The notes below the pieces were generated by a model. The model did no database searches and was not told the origin of the DNA. It saw nothing but the letters and a program-made list of their open reading frames with translations. Of a stretch of 64,000 bases of DNA, positions 46,168 to 54,495 are shown piece by piece (position 1 is the stretch's first letter; every line of letters begins with the position of its first letter). The stretch is taken from NCBI RefSeq assembly GCF_028198165.1, contig NZ_CP116339.1, positions 2,301,001-2,365,000 of the forward strand. Reading direction: 5' to 3'. The DNA is from Pseudoxanthomonas sp. JBR18 (GTDB lineage: Bacteria; Pseudomonadota; Gammaproteobacteria; Xanthomonadales; Xanthomonadaceae). A program made the translations under genes and the position numbers.

Positions 46168-47853
46168 ATGAGGCACACTCGCGCCTCAGATTCCCATCAC
46201 GGGCTGCCCATGCGCCTTCGCCATCGTTGTGCCATGTTGTCTCTGTCCTGCGTGGTGATGCCGGCGCTGCTGGCATCGTGTGCCAGCGCGCCTTTACCCG
46301 TGACTGCAGTGCCCGCCGCACCGGCGCCGGCTCCTATGCCGCGCACGCCCGACCAGTTGTATCCACAGCTGTTCCAGGCGGTGCAGATGGGCGAGGTGTT
46401 CGACGACCAGAAGCACTTCGTGGACATGACCGTGCGTGGCGATCCTGCGCAGGTGGAGGCGGCCTTCCTGGCCGAACGCGGTGCGCCGGGCTTTGACCTC
46501 AAGGCCTTCGTCGCCGCCCATTTCGACGAAGACCCACCGTTGCAGACGCCGACGCTGCGCCAGGATGACGATCTGCGCACGCACATCGATGCGCTATGGC
46601 CGGTGCTGACCCGTGATTTCAGCCACGTGCCACCGCACGGCAGCGCCCTGGCCCTGCCCGAGCCGACCGTGGTGCCCGGGGGGCGCTTTCGCGAGGTGTA
46701 TTACTGGGACTCGTACTTCACCATGCTGGGATTGGCCGAGAGCGGGCATGACGATCTGGCGCGACAGATGCTGGACAACTTCGCCTACCAGATCGACACC
46801 TATGGCCACATCCCCAACGGCACGCGCAGCTATTACCTGAGCCGCTCGCAGCCGCCGTTCTTCGCCTACATGGTCAGTGACGCGGCCACGCGCGGGGGTG
46901 AGGGTGTGTATCGACGCTATCTGCCGCAACTGCAGGCCGAATACGCCTACTGGATGCGCGGCAGCGATGGCCTCACGCCAGGCGGGGCCAGCGAGCGGGT
47001 GGTGAAGCTGGCCGACGGCAGCGTGCTTAACCGCTACTGGGACGACCGCGATACGCCGCGCCAGGAGGCCTGGGTGCACGATATCAGGACCGCCGCAGAG
47101 GTCCGGGCAACGCGCCCGGCGGGCGAGGTCTATCGCGATCTGCGCGCGGCCGCCGAGTCGGGCTGGGACTTCTCCAGCCGCTGGTTCGACGACCCGCAGA
47201 GGCTGTCCAGCATCCACACCACGCAGATCGTGCCGGTGGACCTCAACAGCCTGATGTATCACCTGGAGACCACCCTGGCGGCCGCCTGCAGGCAGCAGCC
47301 CGGTGCCTGCACGATCGACTACGCCGCGCGCGCCAAGCAGCGCCAGGCGGCGATCGAACGGCACCTGTGGAATCCCGCTGGGTACTACGCCGACTACGAC
47401 CTGCGTACCCGGGCGCCGCGTGCGCGGGTGACCGCGGCGATGCTGTTCCCGCTGTTCGTCGGGCTGGCCTCGCCGGCGCACGCGCAAGCCACCGCGCAGA
47501 CCGTGCAGGCGCAGCTGCTTGGCCCGGGCGGGCTGGTGACCACGCCAGTACGGAGCGGCCAGCAGTGGGACGCGCCCAATGGCTGGGCACCGCTGCAGTG
47601 GGTCGCCGTGGCCGGCTTGCGCCGCTACGGACAAGACGCCCTGGCCGGGCGGATCGGACGCGGCTTTTTGGCGCGCGTGCAGGGCGTGTTCGAGGCCGAG
47701 CACAAGCTCACCGAGAAGTACGACGTGCTGGCCCAGGGCCAGGGCGCCGGTGGCGGCGAATATCCCAACCAGGACGGCTTCGGCTGGACCAACGGGGTCA
47801 CCCTGATGTTGCTGGATCTGTACGGTCGTCCAGGGGCCTCCTCCGGGCCTTAG
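46168..47853 (+). CDS. treA: alpha,alpha-trehalase (GH37), lipoprotein
   Basis: A 561-residue trehalase that splits trehalose to two glucose. Both family signatures are present: PGGRFREVYYWDSYF and QWDAPNGWAPLQ. The N-terminus has an unusual lipobox (LLASC) after a hydrophobic run, so the enzyme is tethered to an envelope membrane rather than freely periplasmic. The GGAGG site eight bases before the ATG at 46168 supports that start, though the ATG at 46210 (MRLRHRC) gives a more ordinary n-region. It follows the GH64 gene by 155 bp, both on the + strand. Confidence 0.93.
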   Translation: MRHTRASDSHHGLPMRLRHRCAMLSLSCVVMPALLASCASAPLPVTAVPAAPAPAPMPRTPDQLYPQLFQAVQMGEVFDDQKHFVDMTVRGDPAQVEAAFLAERGAPGFDLKAFVAAHFDEDPPLQTPTLRQDDDLRTHIDALWPVLTRDFSHVPPHGSALALPEPTVVPGGRFREVYYWDSYFTMLGLAESGHDDLARQMLDNFAYQIDTYGHIPNGTRSYYLSRSQPPFFAYMVSDAATRGGEGVYRRYLPQLQAEYAYWMRGSDGLTPGGASERVVKLADGSVLNRYWDDRDTPRQEAWVHDIRTAAEVRATRPAGEVYRDLRAAAESGWDFSSRWFDDPQRLSSIHTTQIVPVDLNSLMYHLETTLAAACRQQPGACTIDYAARAKQRQAAIERHLWNPAGYYADYDLRTRAPRARVTAAMLFPLFVGLASPAHAQATAQTVQAQLLGPGGLVTTPVRSGQQWDAPNGWAPLQWVAVAGLRRYGQDALAGRIGRGFLARVQGVFEAEHKLTEKYDVLAQGQGAGGGEYPNQDGFGWTNGVTLMLLDLYGRPGASSGP

Positions 47854-47965
47854 GCGTTGATGCGAAATCGGCATCGTGGTTGGCGCCGTCCCGTGGCCGG
47901 AACCGTAGACTGTGCACGGAAGGAGGCGCCACCCGGCGCCTGCCGTGATTGGCGTGGAGTCAAGG

Positions 47966-48841
47966 ATGTTGAAGGGTGTGCTGCTGGGCTTTGCGTGCTA
48001 CGCGGCCTACGCGATCAGCGATGCGTTCGTGAAGCTGCTCGAGGGCACGCTGCCCATCTACGAGGTGGTGTTCTTCGGTGCGATGCTGATGCTGGTCGCG
48101 TTGCCCTTCATCAAGAAGCCCGGCGACCGCTGGCGCGAGGTGGTGATGGCGCGCAAGCCGACGGTGTGGCTGTTGCGCGCCTTCTGCGGGGCGGTCGGCA
48201 ACCTGACCTCGGCCATCGCCTTCACCGAGCTGCCGATGGCCGAAGCCTTCGCCCTGATCTTCCTCATGCCGATCTTCGTGACCGTGCTGTCGGTGCTGCT
48301 GCTGCGCGAGGAGGTTCACTGGCGTCGCTGGACGGCGGTGGTGGTGGGCTTCATCGGCGTCTTGGTGGTCCTGCGGCCGGGCTTCCGCCAGCTCAGCGAA
48401 GGCCACGTCGCGGCCATCATCTGCGGGCTGACCGGTGCGGTGGGCGTGATCAGCCTGCGCATGGCGGGCCCGGAGGAGAAGCGCATCACCCTGTATGGGG
48501 CTGGTGTGCTGGGTCCGCTGCTGATGGGCGGCCTGCTGATGCTGCCGCACTTCGTCTGGCCCACGGCCACCCAGTGGCTGCTGGTGGCCGGCTACGGCCT
48601 GCTGGCCGGGCTGGCGGCGATCCTGATGATGTATTCCACGCGCCTGGCACCGGTCAGCGCGGTGGCGCCCACCCAGTACAGCCAGATGTTGTGGGCGCTG
48701 GTGTTCGGCTACTTCCTGTTCCACAACCGGCTGGACTGGCCCACCGGCGTGGGCATCGCGCTGATCCTGGTATCCGGGCTGGTGACCTTTGTCCGCTGGA
48801 ACCAGGTCACCACCTGGCGCCGCCGCACGCGGATCGTCTGA
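47966..48841 (+). CDS. EamA/DMT family transporter
   Basis: A 291-residue inner-membrane protein with ten helices in two EamA repeats of five (LKGVLLGFACYAAYAISDAFVKLLEG, then a second repeat beginning HVAAIICGLTGAVGVISLRM). Substrates of the family are amino acids, nucleobases or drugs; this one is undefined. The ATG at 47966 follows a GGAG site. It is convergent with the SPFH gene. Confidence 0.88.
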   Translation: MLKGVLLGFACYAAYAISDAFVKLLEGTLPIYEVVFFGAMLMLVALPFIKKPGDRWREVVMARKPTVWLLRAFCGAVGNLTSAIAFTELPMAEAFALIFLMPIFVTVLSVLLLREEVHWRRWTAVVVGFIGVLVVLRPGFRQLSEGHVAAIICGLTGAVGVISLRMAGPEEKRITLYGAGVLGPLLMGGLLMLPHFVWPTATQWLLVAGYGLLAGLAAILMMYSTRLAPVSAVAPTQYSQMLWALVFGYFLFHNRLDWPTGVGIALILVSGLVTFVRWNQVTTWRRRTRIV

Positions 48842-48862
48842 TCCGCGCCGACGGGCACGGCC

Positions 48863-49651
48863 TTACTTGGCGACGACGCTGGTGCCGCTGGGCACCATGT
48901 AGCAGGCCGCGGCCTTGGTGCAGGCCTCGGCGTTGATCTCGGCGATCTGCCGGGCCAGGTACTGCTCGGGAGTGAGGTTCATCGCGTTGCGGTAGGCGTT
49001 GTCGGCATCGGCCATGGCCTTCTGTTCCTTGGCGCGCTGCAGTTCGGCATTGGTCGCCTCCACCAGGGTCTTGACCCGTTGCTGCTGGGCGGCGGTGAGG
49101 TTCATCTGCTGCAGCACGTTGGGGTTGGGCTTGGCTCGGCCCAGGGTGATGTTCATGATCTCCACGTCCAGGCCCTGGTCCCTGACCACCTTGCGGATGG
49201 CGCCGGTGACCGCGTCATCGATGCGCTGGGCGGTGGTGACATCGCTCATCATGCTGGTCATGTCGAAGCGCTTGACCTGGTCGCGCACGATGGCCGCGTA
49301 CTGGCTGCTGATGTTGTTCTTGAACCAGTCCGGCCCGAACTTGCGCAGCAGGTTGGGCGCATTGGTGATGCGGTACTGGATGGTGGTTTCGAAGTCCAGC
49401 AGGATGTTGTCCGACGAGGAGAAATCATCGAAAGACACCGACAGCACCTGCGGGCTGACATCGACCACGATGGCGTCGGTGGTGAGCCAGGTGTAGGCCA
49501 GGCCTGGCTTGACAGTTTCGTCGCGGATGCCGCCTTCGCCAAACACGCGCGGCCGGTCGATCAACACGGCCTCCTGGCCGGGGTCGACCTTGACCACGGT
49601 GCAGCCGCCCACGCTGGCCGCGCAGGCCAGCGTCAGAAAAACACGCTTCAT
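48863..49651 (-). CDS. SPFH/prohibitin-like lipoprotein
   Basis: A 262-residue exported lipoprotein (SVGGC) carrying one SPFH/Band 7 domain at about 25-190 (GQEAVLIDRPRVFGEGG, LLDFETTIQYRITNAPNLL, DAVTGAIRKVVRDQGLDVEIMN), and a coiled-coil-like helix (AAQQQRVKTLVEATNAELQRAKEQKAMA). Most bacterial SPFH proteins are membrane-anchored by an uncleaved helix; a lipoprotein version is less usual. It is divergent from the exported DNA ligase. Confidence 0.85.
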   Translation of the reverse strand: MKRVFLTLACAASVGGCTVVKVDPGQEAVLIDRPRVFGEGGIRDETVKPGLAYTWLTTDAIVVDVSPQVLSVSFDDFSSSDNILLDFETTIQYRITNAPNLLRKFGPDWFKNNISSQYAAIVRDQVKRFDMTSMMSDVTTAQRIDDAVTGAIRKVVRDQGLDVEIMNITLGRAKPNPNVLQQMNLTAAQQQRVKTLVEATNAELQRAKEQKAMADADNAYRNAMNLTPEQYLARQIAEINAEACTKAAACYMVPSGTSVVAK

Positions 49652-49843
49652 ATTGTCCCCTTGGAATGTCCTTGCAAGCCTGCACGCCCCGCGGCGGCGG
49701 GTCGAAGCCGATGATAAGGGCCGGGTGGGCCGCGTGGCGGCCGATGCGGGGTTGTCCTACCCCGCCCGCCGCCCTTGCCCGATGCCGCCATCCGGTTCCG
49801 GGCGCGAAGCTTTCTCGGTGACGGGCTTGCAGGGAGCAGGGCG

Positions 49844-50707
49844 ATGCGCGTGTTGTCGGGAATGTTGCTGGTGCTGTGCCTGGGTGGCCCGGTCTTCGAG
49901 GCCGGCGGCGCTACCCCGCCCCGGCTGATGCTGGCCACCGCTTACCACGGCCATGCCGAGGTCCAGGCGTATCTGGTCAGCGAGAAGCTCGATGGCGTGC
50001 GCGGGCGCTGGGACGGGCAGGTGCTGTGGACGCGGGGCGGCGAACGCATCCACGCCCCGGCCTGGTTTACCCGGGGCTGGCCGACGACGCCACTGGATGG
50101 CGAGCTGTGGATCGGCCATGGCCGCTTCGATGAGGCCAGTGCGCTGGTGCGCACCGATGATCCAGACGATCCGCGCTGGCAGGCTATGCATTTCATGGTC
50201 TTCGACCTGCCGGGCGACAGCGCGGCGTTCGCCTCGCGCGTCTCGCACCTGCAGGCCCTGATCGGGGCTGCCGGCAATCCGCAGCTGCGGATGATCGAGC
50301 AGCGCCGGGTGACCAGTGCCGCTGCCCTCGATGCATGGCTGCAGCAGGTGGTGGACGCGGGTGGCGAGGGTCTGATGTTGCACCGGCGCGACGCGCACTA
50401 TGTCGCCGGCCGCAGCGATGCCTTGCTCAAGTACAAACCCTTCGACGATGCCGAGGCCAGGGTGGTCGGCTACGCCCCGGGTCAGGGCAAGTTCGCCGGG
50501 CTGCTCGGTGCGCTGCTGGTCGAAACCGCGGACGGGCGCCGCTTCCGCCTCGGCAGCGGATTCAGCGATGCCGAGCGGACCACGCCGCCGCCGGTGGGCA
50601 CCTGGGTGACCTATCGCTACAACGGGCTGACCTCCAGGGGGCTTCCGCGTTTCGCGCGATTCCTGCGGGTGCGCGATGTCTTGCCGCCTCCCGATCCGGT
50701 GCGTTGA
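49844..50707 (+). CDS. exported ATP-dependent DNA ligase (Lig E type)
   Basis: A 287-residue ligase with a signal peptide (MRVLSGMLLVLCLGGPVFEAGGA) and the nucleotidyltransferase motif I at SEKLDGVRGRW (Lys48 adenylated). Later motifs include LDGELWIG (motif III-like), GGEGLMLHRRD and KYKPFDDAEARVVGY (motif V), and the OB-fold end. This is the minimal Lig E type found in proteobacteria, thought to act on extracytoplasmic or incoming DNA. The GGAG-like site and the ATG at 49844 agree with the signal peptide. Confidence 0.88.
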   Translation: MRVLSGMLLVLCLGGPVFEAGGATPPRLMLATAYHGHAEVQAYLVSEKLDGVRGRWDGQVLWTRGGERIHAPAWFTRGWPTTPLDGELWIGHGRFDEASALVRTDDPDDPRWQAMHFMVFDLPGDSAAFASRVSHLQALIGAAGNPQLRMIEQRRVTSAAALDAWLQQVVDAGGEGLMLHRRDAHYVAGRSDALLKYKPFDDAEARVVGYAPGQGKFAGLLGALLVETADGRRFRLGSGFSDAERTTPPPVGTWVTYRYNGLTSRGLPRFARFLRVRDVLPPPDPVR

Positions 50708-50738
50708 CGCATCGGTCCCTACAGGCAACCGAGCCGGG

Positions 50739-51380
50739 TCAGCGGTCAGCGTCGCTGGCGTAGTGGGACAGGAACAGGTCCACCGCCGATGAGGCGACCT
50801 GTTCCTGCTGTGCGCGGCTCAGGGCCGGCTGGCCCATGGTCAGCTGCGGCCAGAACGCGAAACCCTTCACCAGCCCTTCCATCTGCTGCGCGGCGAAGCG
50901 CGCATCGCCCGGCTTGAGGCGGCCGTCGGCCATCGCTGCGGCGATCCAGCGGGCCAGGCCCACTTCCTTGTCGCCCAGCCGCGCGACCATGTCGCGTGCG
51001 CGCTCCGGCGCATGGATCGCCTCGGCGATCGCGACCCGGGCCAGTCCGAAGAAGTGCTCATCCTCCAGCATGCGCAACTTCTGCTGCATCAGCGCCAGCA
51101 GCTGCGGCCGCAGGGGAGCGTGCGCCGCATACGCGACATCGACGGCGGCCGCCGCCTGTTGCCACAGCCGCAGCATGATCTCGTCGAACAGCGCGTCCTT
51201 GCTCGCAAAGTGGTTGTAGACGGTGCGTTTGGACACGCCGGCCAGGGCGGCGATGCGGTCCATGCTGGTGGCCTCGAACCCGTGCGCGCGGAAGGCATCG
51301 ATCGCGGCCTGGACGATGGCCTGGCGTTTGCGATCGGTCAGGCGGGCAGGTGCTGGCGGCGGGGACGGCGGGGCAGACAT
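50739..51380 (-). CDS. TetR family repressor
   Basis: A 213-residue regulator. The N-terminal helix-turn-helix reads GFEATSMDRIAALAGVSKRTVYNHFASKDALFDEI, and the rest is an all-helical ligand-binding domain. It is divergent from an MBL-fold hydrolase, and the 16-bp palindrome at 51425-51440 lies between their starts, so it likely represses that gene and itself. Confidence 0.9.
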   Translation of the reverse strand: MSAPPSPPPAPARLTDRKRQAIVQAAIDAFRAHGFEATSMDRIAALAGVSKRTVYNHFASKDALFDEIMLRLWQQAAAAVDVAYAAHAPLRPQLLALMQQKLRMLEDEHFFGLARVAIAEAIHAPERARDMVARLGDKEVGLARWIAAAMADGRLKPGDARFAAQQMEGLVKGFAFWPQLTMGQPALSRAQQEQVASSAVDLFLSHYASDADR

Positions 51381-51424
51381 ACGCGAATTTTACACTTGGC
51401 GGTTTACTTTTTCGAGCCGACAAT

Positions 51425-51440
51425 TACACTGCTCAGTGTA
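51425..51440. promoter_or_regulatory. 16-bp TetR operator palindrome
   Basis: TACACTG and CAGTGTA with a two-base CT centre, a perfect inverted repeat. It is centred between the divergent TetR gene and the MBL hydrolase gene. This size and layout match TetR operators. Confidence 0.8.
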
Positions 51441-51475
51441 GTTATCACCTCCACCGCTCCCTCCCAGGACGTCTC

Positions 51476-52516
51476 ATGCAGACCCGTACGCTGCGCGCCA
51501 CCGCCCCGAAGCCCGATTACGCGCACTCCCCACAGCATCAGGCAGGCCGGTTCCGCAACAAGGTGCCCACGCCACCGACCGGGTTGGGCAAGAGCCTGCG
51601 GCTGATGTGGACCTTCCTGTTCAACAAGCCGCGCAACACCGTCCCCGATGTCCCGCTGGAGGTCCGGCCGCTGACCCGGGCAGACTTGCTCGCCGCGCCG
51701 GATCGCAGTCTGTTCCGCCTCGGCCACTCCACGGTGCTGCTCAAGTTGAAGGGGAGTTTCTGGATCACCGACCCGGTCTTCGCCGAGCGCGCCTCGCCAG
51801 TGCAGTGGTTCGGGCCGAAACGCTTTCATGCCCCGCCGATCGCGCTGGAAGATCTGCCGCCGCTCAAGGGCGTGCTGCTCTCGCACAACCATTACGACCA
51901 TCTGGACCGCGCCACCGTGCGCGCGCTGGCGGCAACCACCGAACACTTCATCGCGCCGCTGGGCGTGGGCGATACCCTGGTGGATTGGGGCGTGCCGGCG
52001 CACAAGGTGCAGCAGCTGGACTGGTGGCAATCCGCCCAGGTCGACGGGGTGCGCTTCACTGCCGCGCCCTCACAGCATTTCAGCGGCCGCGGCCTGCGCG
52101 ACGCCAATGCCACGCTGTGGGCGTCGTGGGCGATCGTGGACGATGACCTGCGGGTGTTCTTCAGTGGCGACTCGGGATATTTCGACGGTTTCAAGGAGAT
52201 CGGCGAACGGCTCGGGCCGTTCGACCTGACCCTGATGGAAACCGGCGCCTACGACCCGCAGTGGCCGCACGTGCACATGCAGCCCGAGCAGAGCCTGCAG
52301 GCGCACCTGGACGTGCGCGGCCGCTGGATGCTGCCGATCCACAACGGCACCTTCGACCTGGCCCTGCACCCGTGGTTCGAGCCGTTCGAGCGCATCAGCG
52401 CCCTGGCCGCCGAACGCGGCGTGCCCCTGGCCACGCCAGTGATCGGCGAGCGGTTGGACCTGGGGCAGCCGCATCCCGGTGATGCCTGGTGGCGCGAAGC
52501 CGCCGTCGCCGGCTGA
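51476..52516 (+). CDS. metallo-beta-lactamase fold hydrolase
   Basis: A 346-residue MBL-fold protein with the zinc motif SHNHYDHLD, a later His (APSQHFSGRG), Asp (SGDSGYF) and C-terminal His (IHNGTFD). It belongs to the RomA/NAPE-PLD-like branch, whose members hydrolyse phospholipid-like or phosphodiester substrates. It may have a basic N-terminus but no clear signal peptide. It is controlled by the divergent TetR protein. The ATG at 51476 is the first good start after the operator. Confidence 0.85.
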   Translation: MQTRTLRATAPKPDYAHSPQHQAGRFRNKVPTPPTGLGKSLRLMWTFLFNKPRNTVPDVPLEVRPLTRADLLAAPDRSLFRLGHSTVLLKLKGSFWITDPVFAERASPVQWFGPKRFHAPPIALEDLPPLKGVLLSHNHYDHLDRATVRALAATTEHFIAPLGVGDTLVDWGVPAHKVQQLDWWQSAQVDGVRFTAAPSQHFSGRGLRDANATLWASWAIVDDDLRVFFSGDSGYFDGFKEIGERLGPFDLTLMETGAYDPQWPHVHMQPEQSLQAHLDVRGRWMLPIHNGTFDLALHPWFEPFERISALAAERGVPLATPVIGERLDLGQPHPGDAWWREAAVAG

Positions 52517-52638
52517 CGCGCCCGCCGCATTGGCGGTTTTGCTTGGCGTGAAGCCGCCGCGGCATGTGATTCACCCTCTGCACGCTTCGCCCTGCCTAGG
52601 CTGACTGCCTGGACAAGGCACATCGTGCGGGAGGGCAC

Positions 52639-53382
52639 ATGTCGGCAATGGCTCCAAGATCCGCTTCGCTGTATCGCATGGTGATGGACAAGCACGTCTG
52701 CCCCTGGGGCTTGAAGGCGCGTTGGTTGCTCAGGCGCGAGGGTTATCGTGTCGATGATCACTGGCTGCGCACGCGCGAGCAGACCGACGCTTTCAAGGCC
52801 GAGCACGGGGTCGAGACCACGCCACAGACCTTCATCGACGGACTGCGCATTGGCGGCTACGACGACCTGCGCCGATGGCTGGGCAAGCCGGTCAAGGATC
52901 CGGAGGCGACCAGCTACCGGCCGGTCATCGCGCTCTTCGGCATGGCCGCGGCGATGGCGCTGGCCCTGGGCTGGCTGATCGAGGGCGCGCCCTGGCAGGT
53001 CGGCACCCTGGGACGCTTCATCGCGCTGGCCATGTGCCTGCTGGCGGTACAGAAGCTGCAGGACGTCGACGGCTTCGCGACGATGTTCCTCGGATACGAC
53101 CTGTTGGCGCGGCGTTGGGTGCCTTACGCGTATCTGTTCCCGTTCCTCGAAGCGCTGGCAGGGGTGCTGATGCTGGCGCAGGCGGGCACCTGGCTGGCGG
53201 CGCCGGTGGCGATCTTCATCGGGGGGATCGGTTCGGTCTCGGTGTTCTACGCCGTTTATGTGCAGAAGCGCGAGATCAAGTGCGCCTGCGTCGGCGGCGG
53301 CTCACGCGTGCCGCTGGGCTTCGTCTCGCTGACCGAAGACCTGATGATGGTCGCCATGGGACTGTGGATGGCGCTGGCATGA
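52639..53382 (+). CDS. glutaredoxin-like and MauE-like membrane fusion
   Basis: A 247-residue two-domain protein. Residues 8-90 form a glutaredoxin-like domain with CPWG at 21-24, so only one redox cysteine where CPYC is usual, plus TTPQTFIDGLRIGGYDDLRRWLG. Then four or five transmembrane helices match MauE/DoxX-type proteins (GRFIALAMCLLAVQKLQDVDGFATMFLGYDLL), with a CAC pair near the C-terminus (KCACVGG). The role is probably thiol transfer across the membrane. Confidence 0.82.
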   Translation: MSAMAPRSASLYRMVMDKHVCPWGLKARWLLRREGYRVDDHWLRTREQTDAFKAEHGVETTPQTFIDGLRIGGYDDLRRWLGKPVKDPEATSYRPVIALFGMAAAMALALGWLIEGAPWQVGTLGRFIALAMCLLAVQKLQDVDGFATMFLGYDLLARRWVPYAYLFPFLEALAGVLMLAQAGTWLAAPVAIFIGGIGSVSVFYAVYVQKREIKCACVGGGSRVPLGFVSLTEDLMMVAMGLWMALA

Positions 53383-53436
53383 GATGTGCGCACCACGAGG
53401 GTTCTGCGTGCGGGCCGCTTGGGCGATGATGCGCGC

Positions 53437-54240
53437 ATGAATGCAGCCAACGGCACGGCCGGCGTGGAGCCGCCGGTCCTCAATCGACGCCAGGAACAAC
53501 TGGTCGCCCTGGTGCGCCAGCAGGGCTATGCCGAGGTGGAGGGGCTGGCGACCCAGTTCGAGGTCACCCCGCAGACCATTCGTCGTGATCTGGCGCTGCT
53601 GTGCGAGGCAGGCCTGCTGCGTCGCTACCACGGCGGAGTCAGCCTGCCCTCCAGCGTGGAGAACATGGCCTACACCACGCGCAAGTCGTTGCTGGCCGAA
53701 CAGAAGCGACGCATCGCCATCGAAGTGGCGCGGCACATTCCCGATGAGGCGTCGTTGTTCATCAATCTGGGCACGACCAACGAGGACGTGGCCGCCGCCC
53801 TGATGCAGCATCAGGGGCTGCGGGTGATCACCAACAATCTCAACGTGGCGGTCACCATGAGCGCCAACCCGAGCTTCGAGGTCATCGTCGCCGGCGGCAT
53901 GGTCCGGGCTCGGGATCAAGGTGTGACCGGCCAGCCGACCATCGACCTGGTGCGCCAGTTCACCGTGGACTACGGGATCATCGGCATTTCCGGCATCGAG
54001 CCAGATGGCACCTTGCTGGACTTCGATTTCCAGGAGGTGCGGGTGGCTCAAGCCATCGTCGAGCACTCCCGCCATGTATTCCTGGCCGCCGATTCGAGCA
54101 AGCTCGGCCGCAATGCGCTGTGCCGGCTGGGGCCGATTTCGCTGGTGGACGACTGGTTCACCGATCGCGCGCCCCCTGCGGAATTGGCCGAGATCCTGGA
54201 CCAGGCCGGCACCCGGGTGCATGTGGCGCCGGAGCACTGA
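53437..54240 (+). CDS. glpR: DeoR/GlpR family repressor
   Basis: A 267-residue repressor. The N-terminal DeoR helix-turn-helix (GYAEVEGLATQFEVTPQTIRRDLALL) precedes the sugar-phosphate-binding domain (INLGTTNEDVAAALM, ISGIEPDGTLLDFDFQEVRVAQ). Direct linkage to glpD, glpF and glpK identifies it as the glycerol-3-phosphate regulator. Candidate operators with TGTTCG repeats follow. The ATG at 53437 begins the conserved N-terminus. Confidence 0.93.
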   Translation: MNAANGTAGVEPPVLNRRQEQLVALVRQQGYAEVEGLATQFEVTPQTIRRDLALLCEAGLLRRYHGGVSLPSSVENMAYTTRKSLLAEQKRRIAIEVARHIPDEASLFINLGTTNEDVAAALMQHQGLRVITNNLNVAVTMSANPSFEVIVAGGMVRARDQGVTGQPTIDLVRQFTVDYGIIGISGIEPDGTLLDFDFQEVRVAQAIVEHSRHVFLAADSSKLGRNALCRLGPISLVDDWFTDRAPPAELAEILDQAGTRVHVAPEH

Positions 54241-54266
54241 CACCCTTCTGGCACGCGCGCGTTCAG

Positions 54267-54286
54267 TTTTCGTTTTTGTACGTTTC
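54267..54286. promoter_or_regulatory. GlpR-type tandem repeat, distal
   Basis: TTTTCGTTTT followed by TGTACGTTTC: two 10-bp units resembling the proximal TGTTCGTxTx repeats, one turn apart. It lies just after glpR and well ahead of glpD. A weaker second operator is likely. Confidence 0.4.
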
Positions 54287-54399
54287 GCCTGCGTGAAGTC
54301 GGAGCGCTGCGCCGCAGCAGCCCCAGTGAGGGCGTGCGCTTTCCAATAAGACCAAAGCATTAGGCTTAGTTCGGCCCAGGGCGGGCCGCCATCACCAAA

Positions 54400-54419
54400 T
54401 GTTCGTATTTGTTCGTTTA
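54400..54419. promoter_or_regulatory. GlpR-type operator before glpD, 10-bp direct repeat
   Basis: TGTTCGTATT then TGTTCGTTTA, tandem with a 10-bp period. Each matches the TGTTCGW half-site of GlpR operators. It sits 76 bp before the glpD ATG, in an AT-rich stretch that may hold the promoter. Confidence 0.65.
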
Positions 54420-54495
54420 AGATCGTCCTTGCTCATTTCCAGCAGGTCATGAGCGCTGTCAGTGCCGGGCGGGTCCGGCGTCGAGGAGTTGGAAG

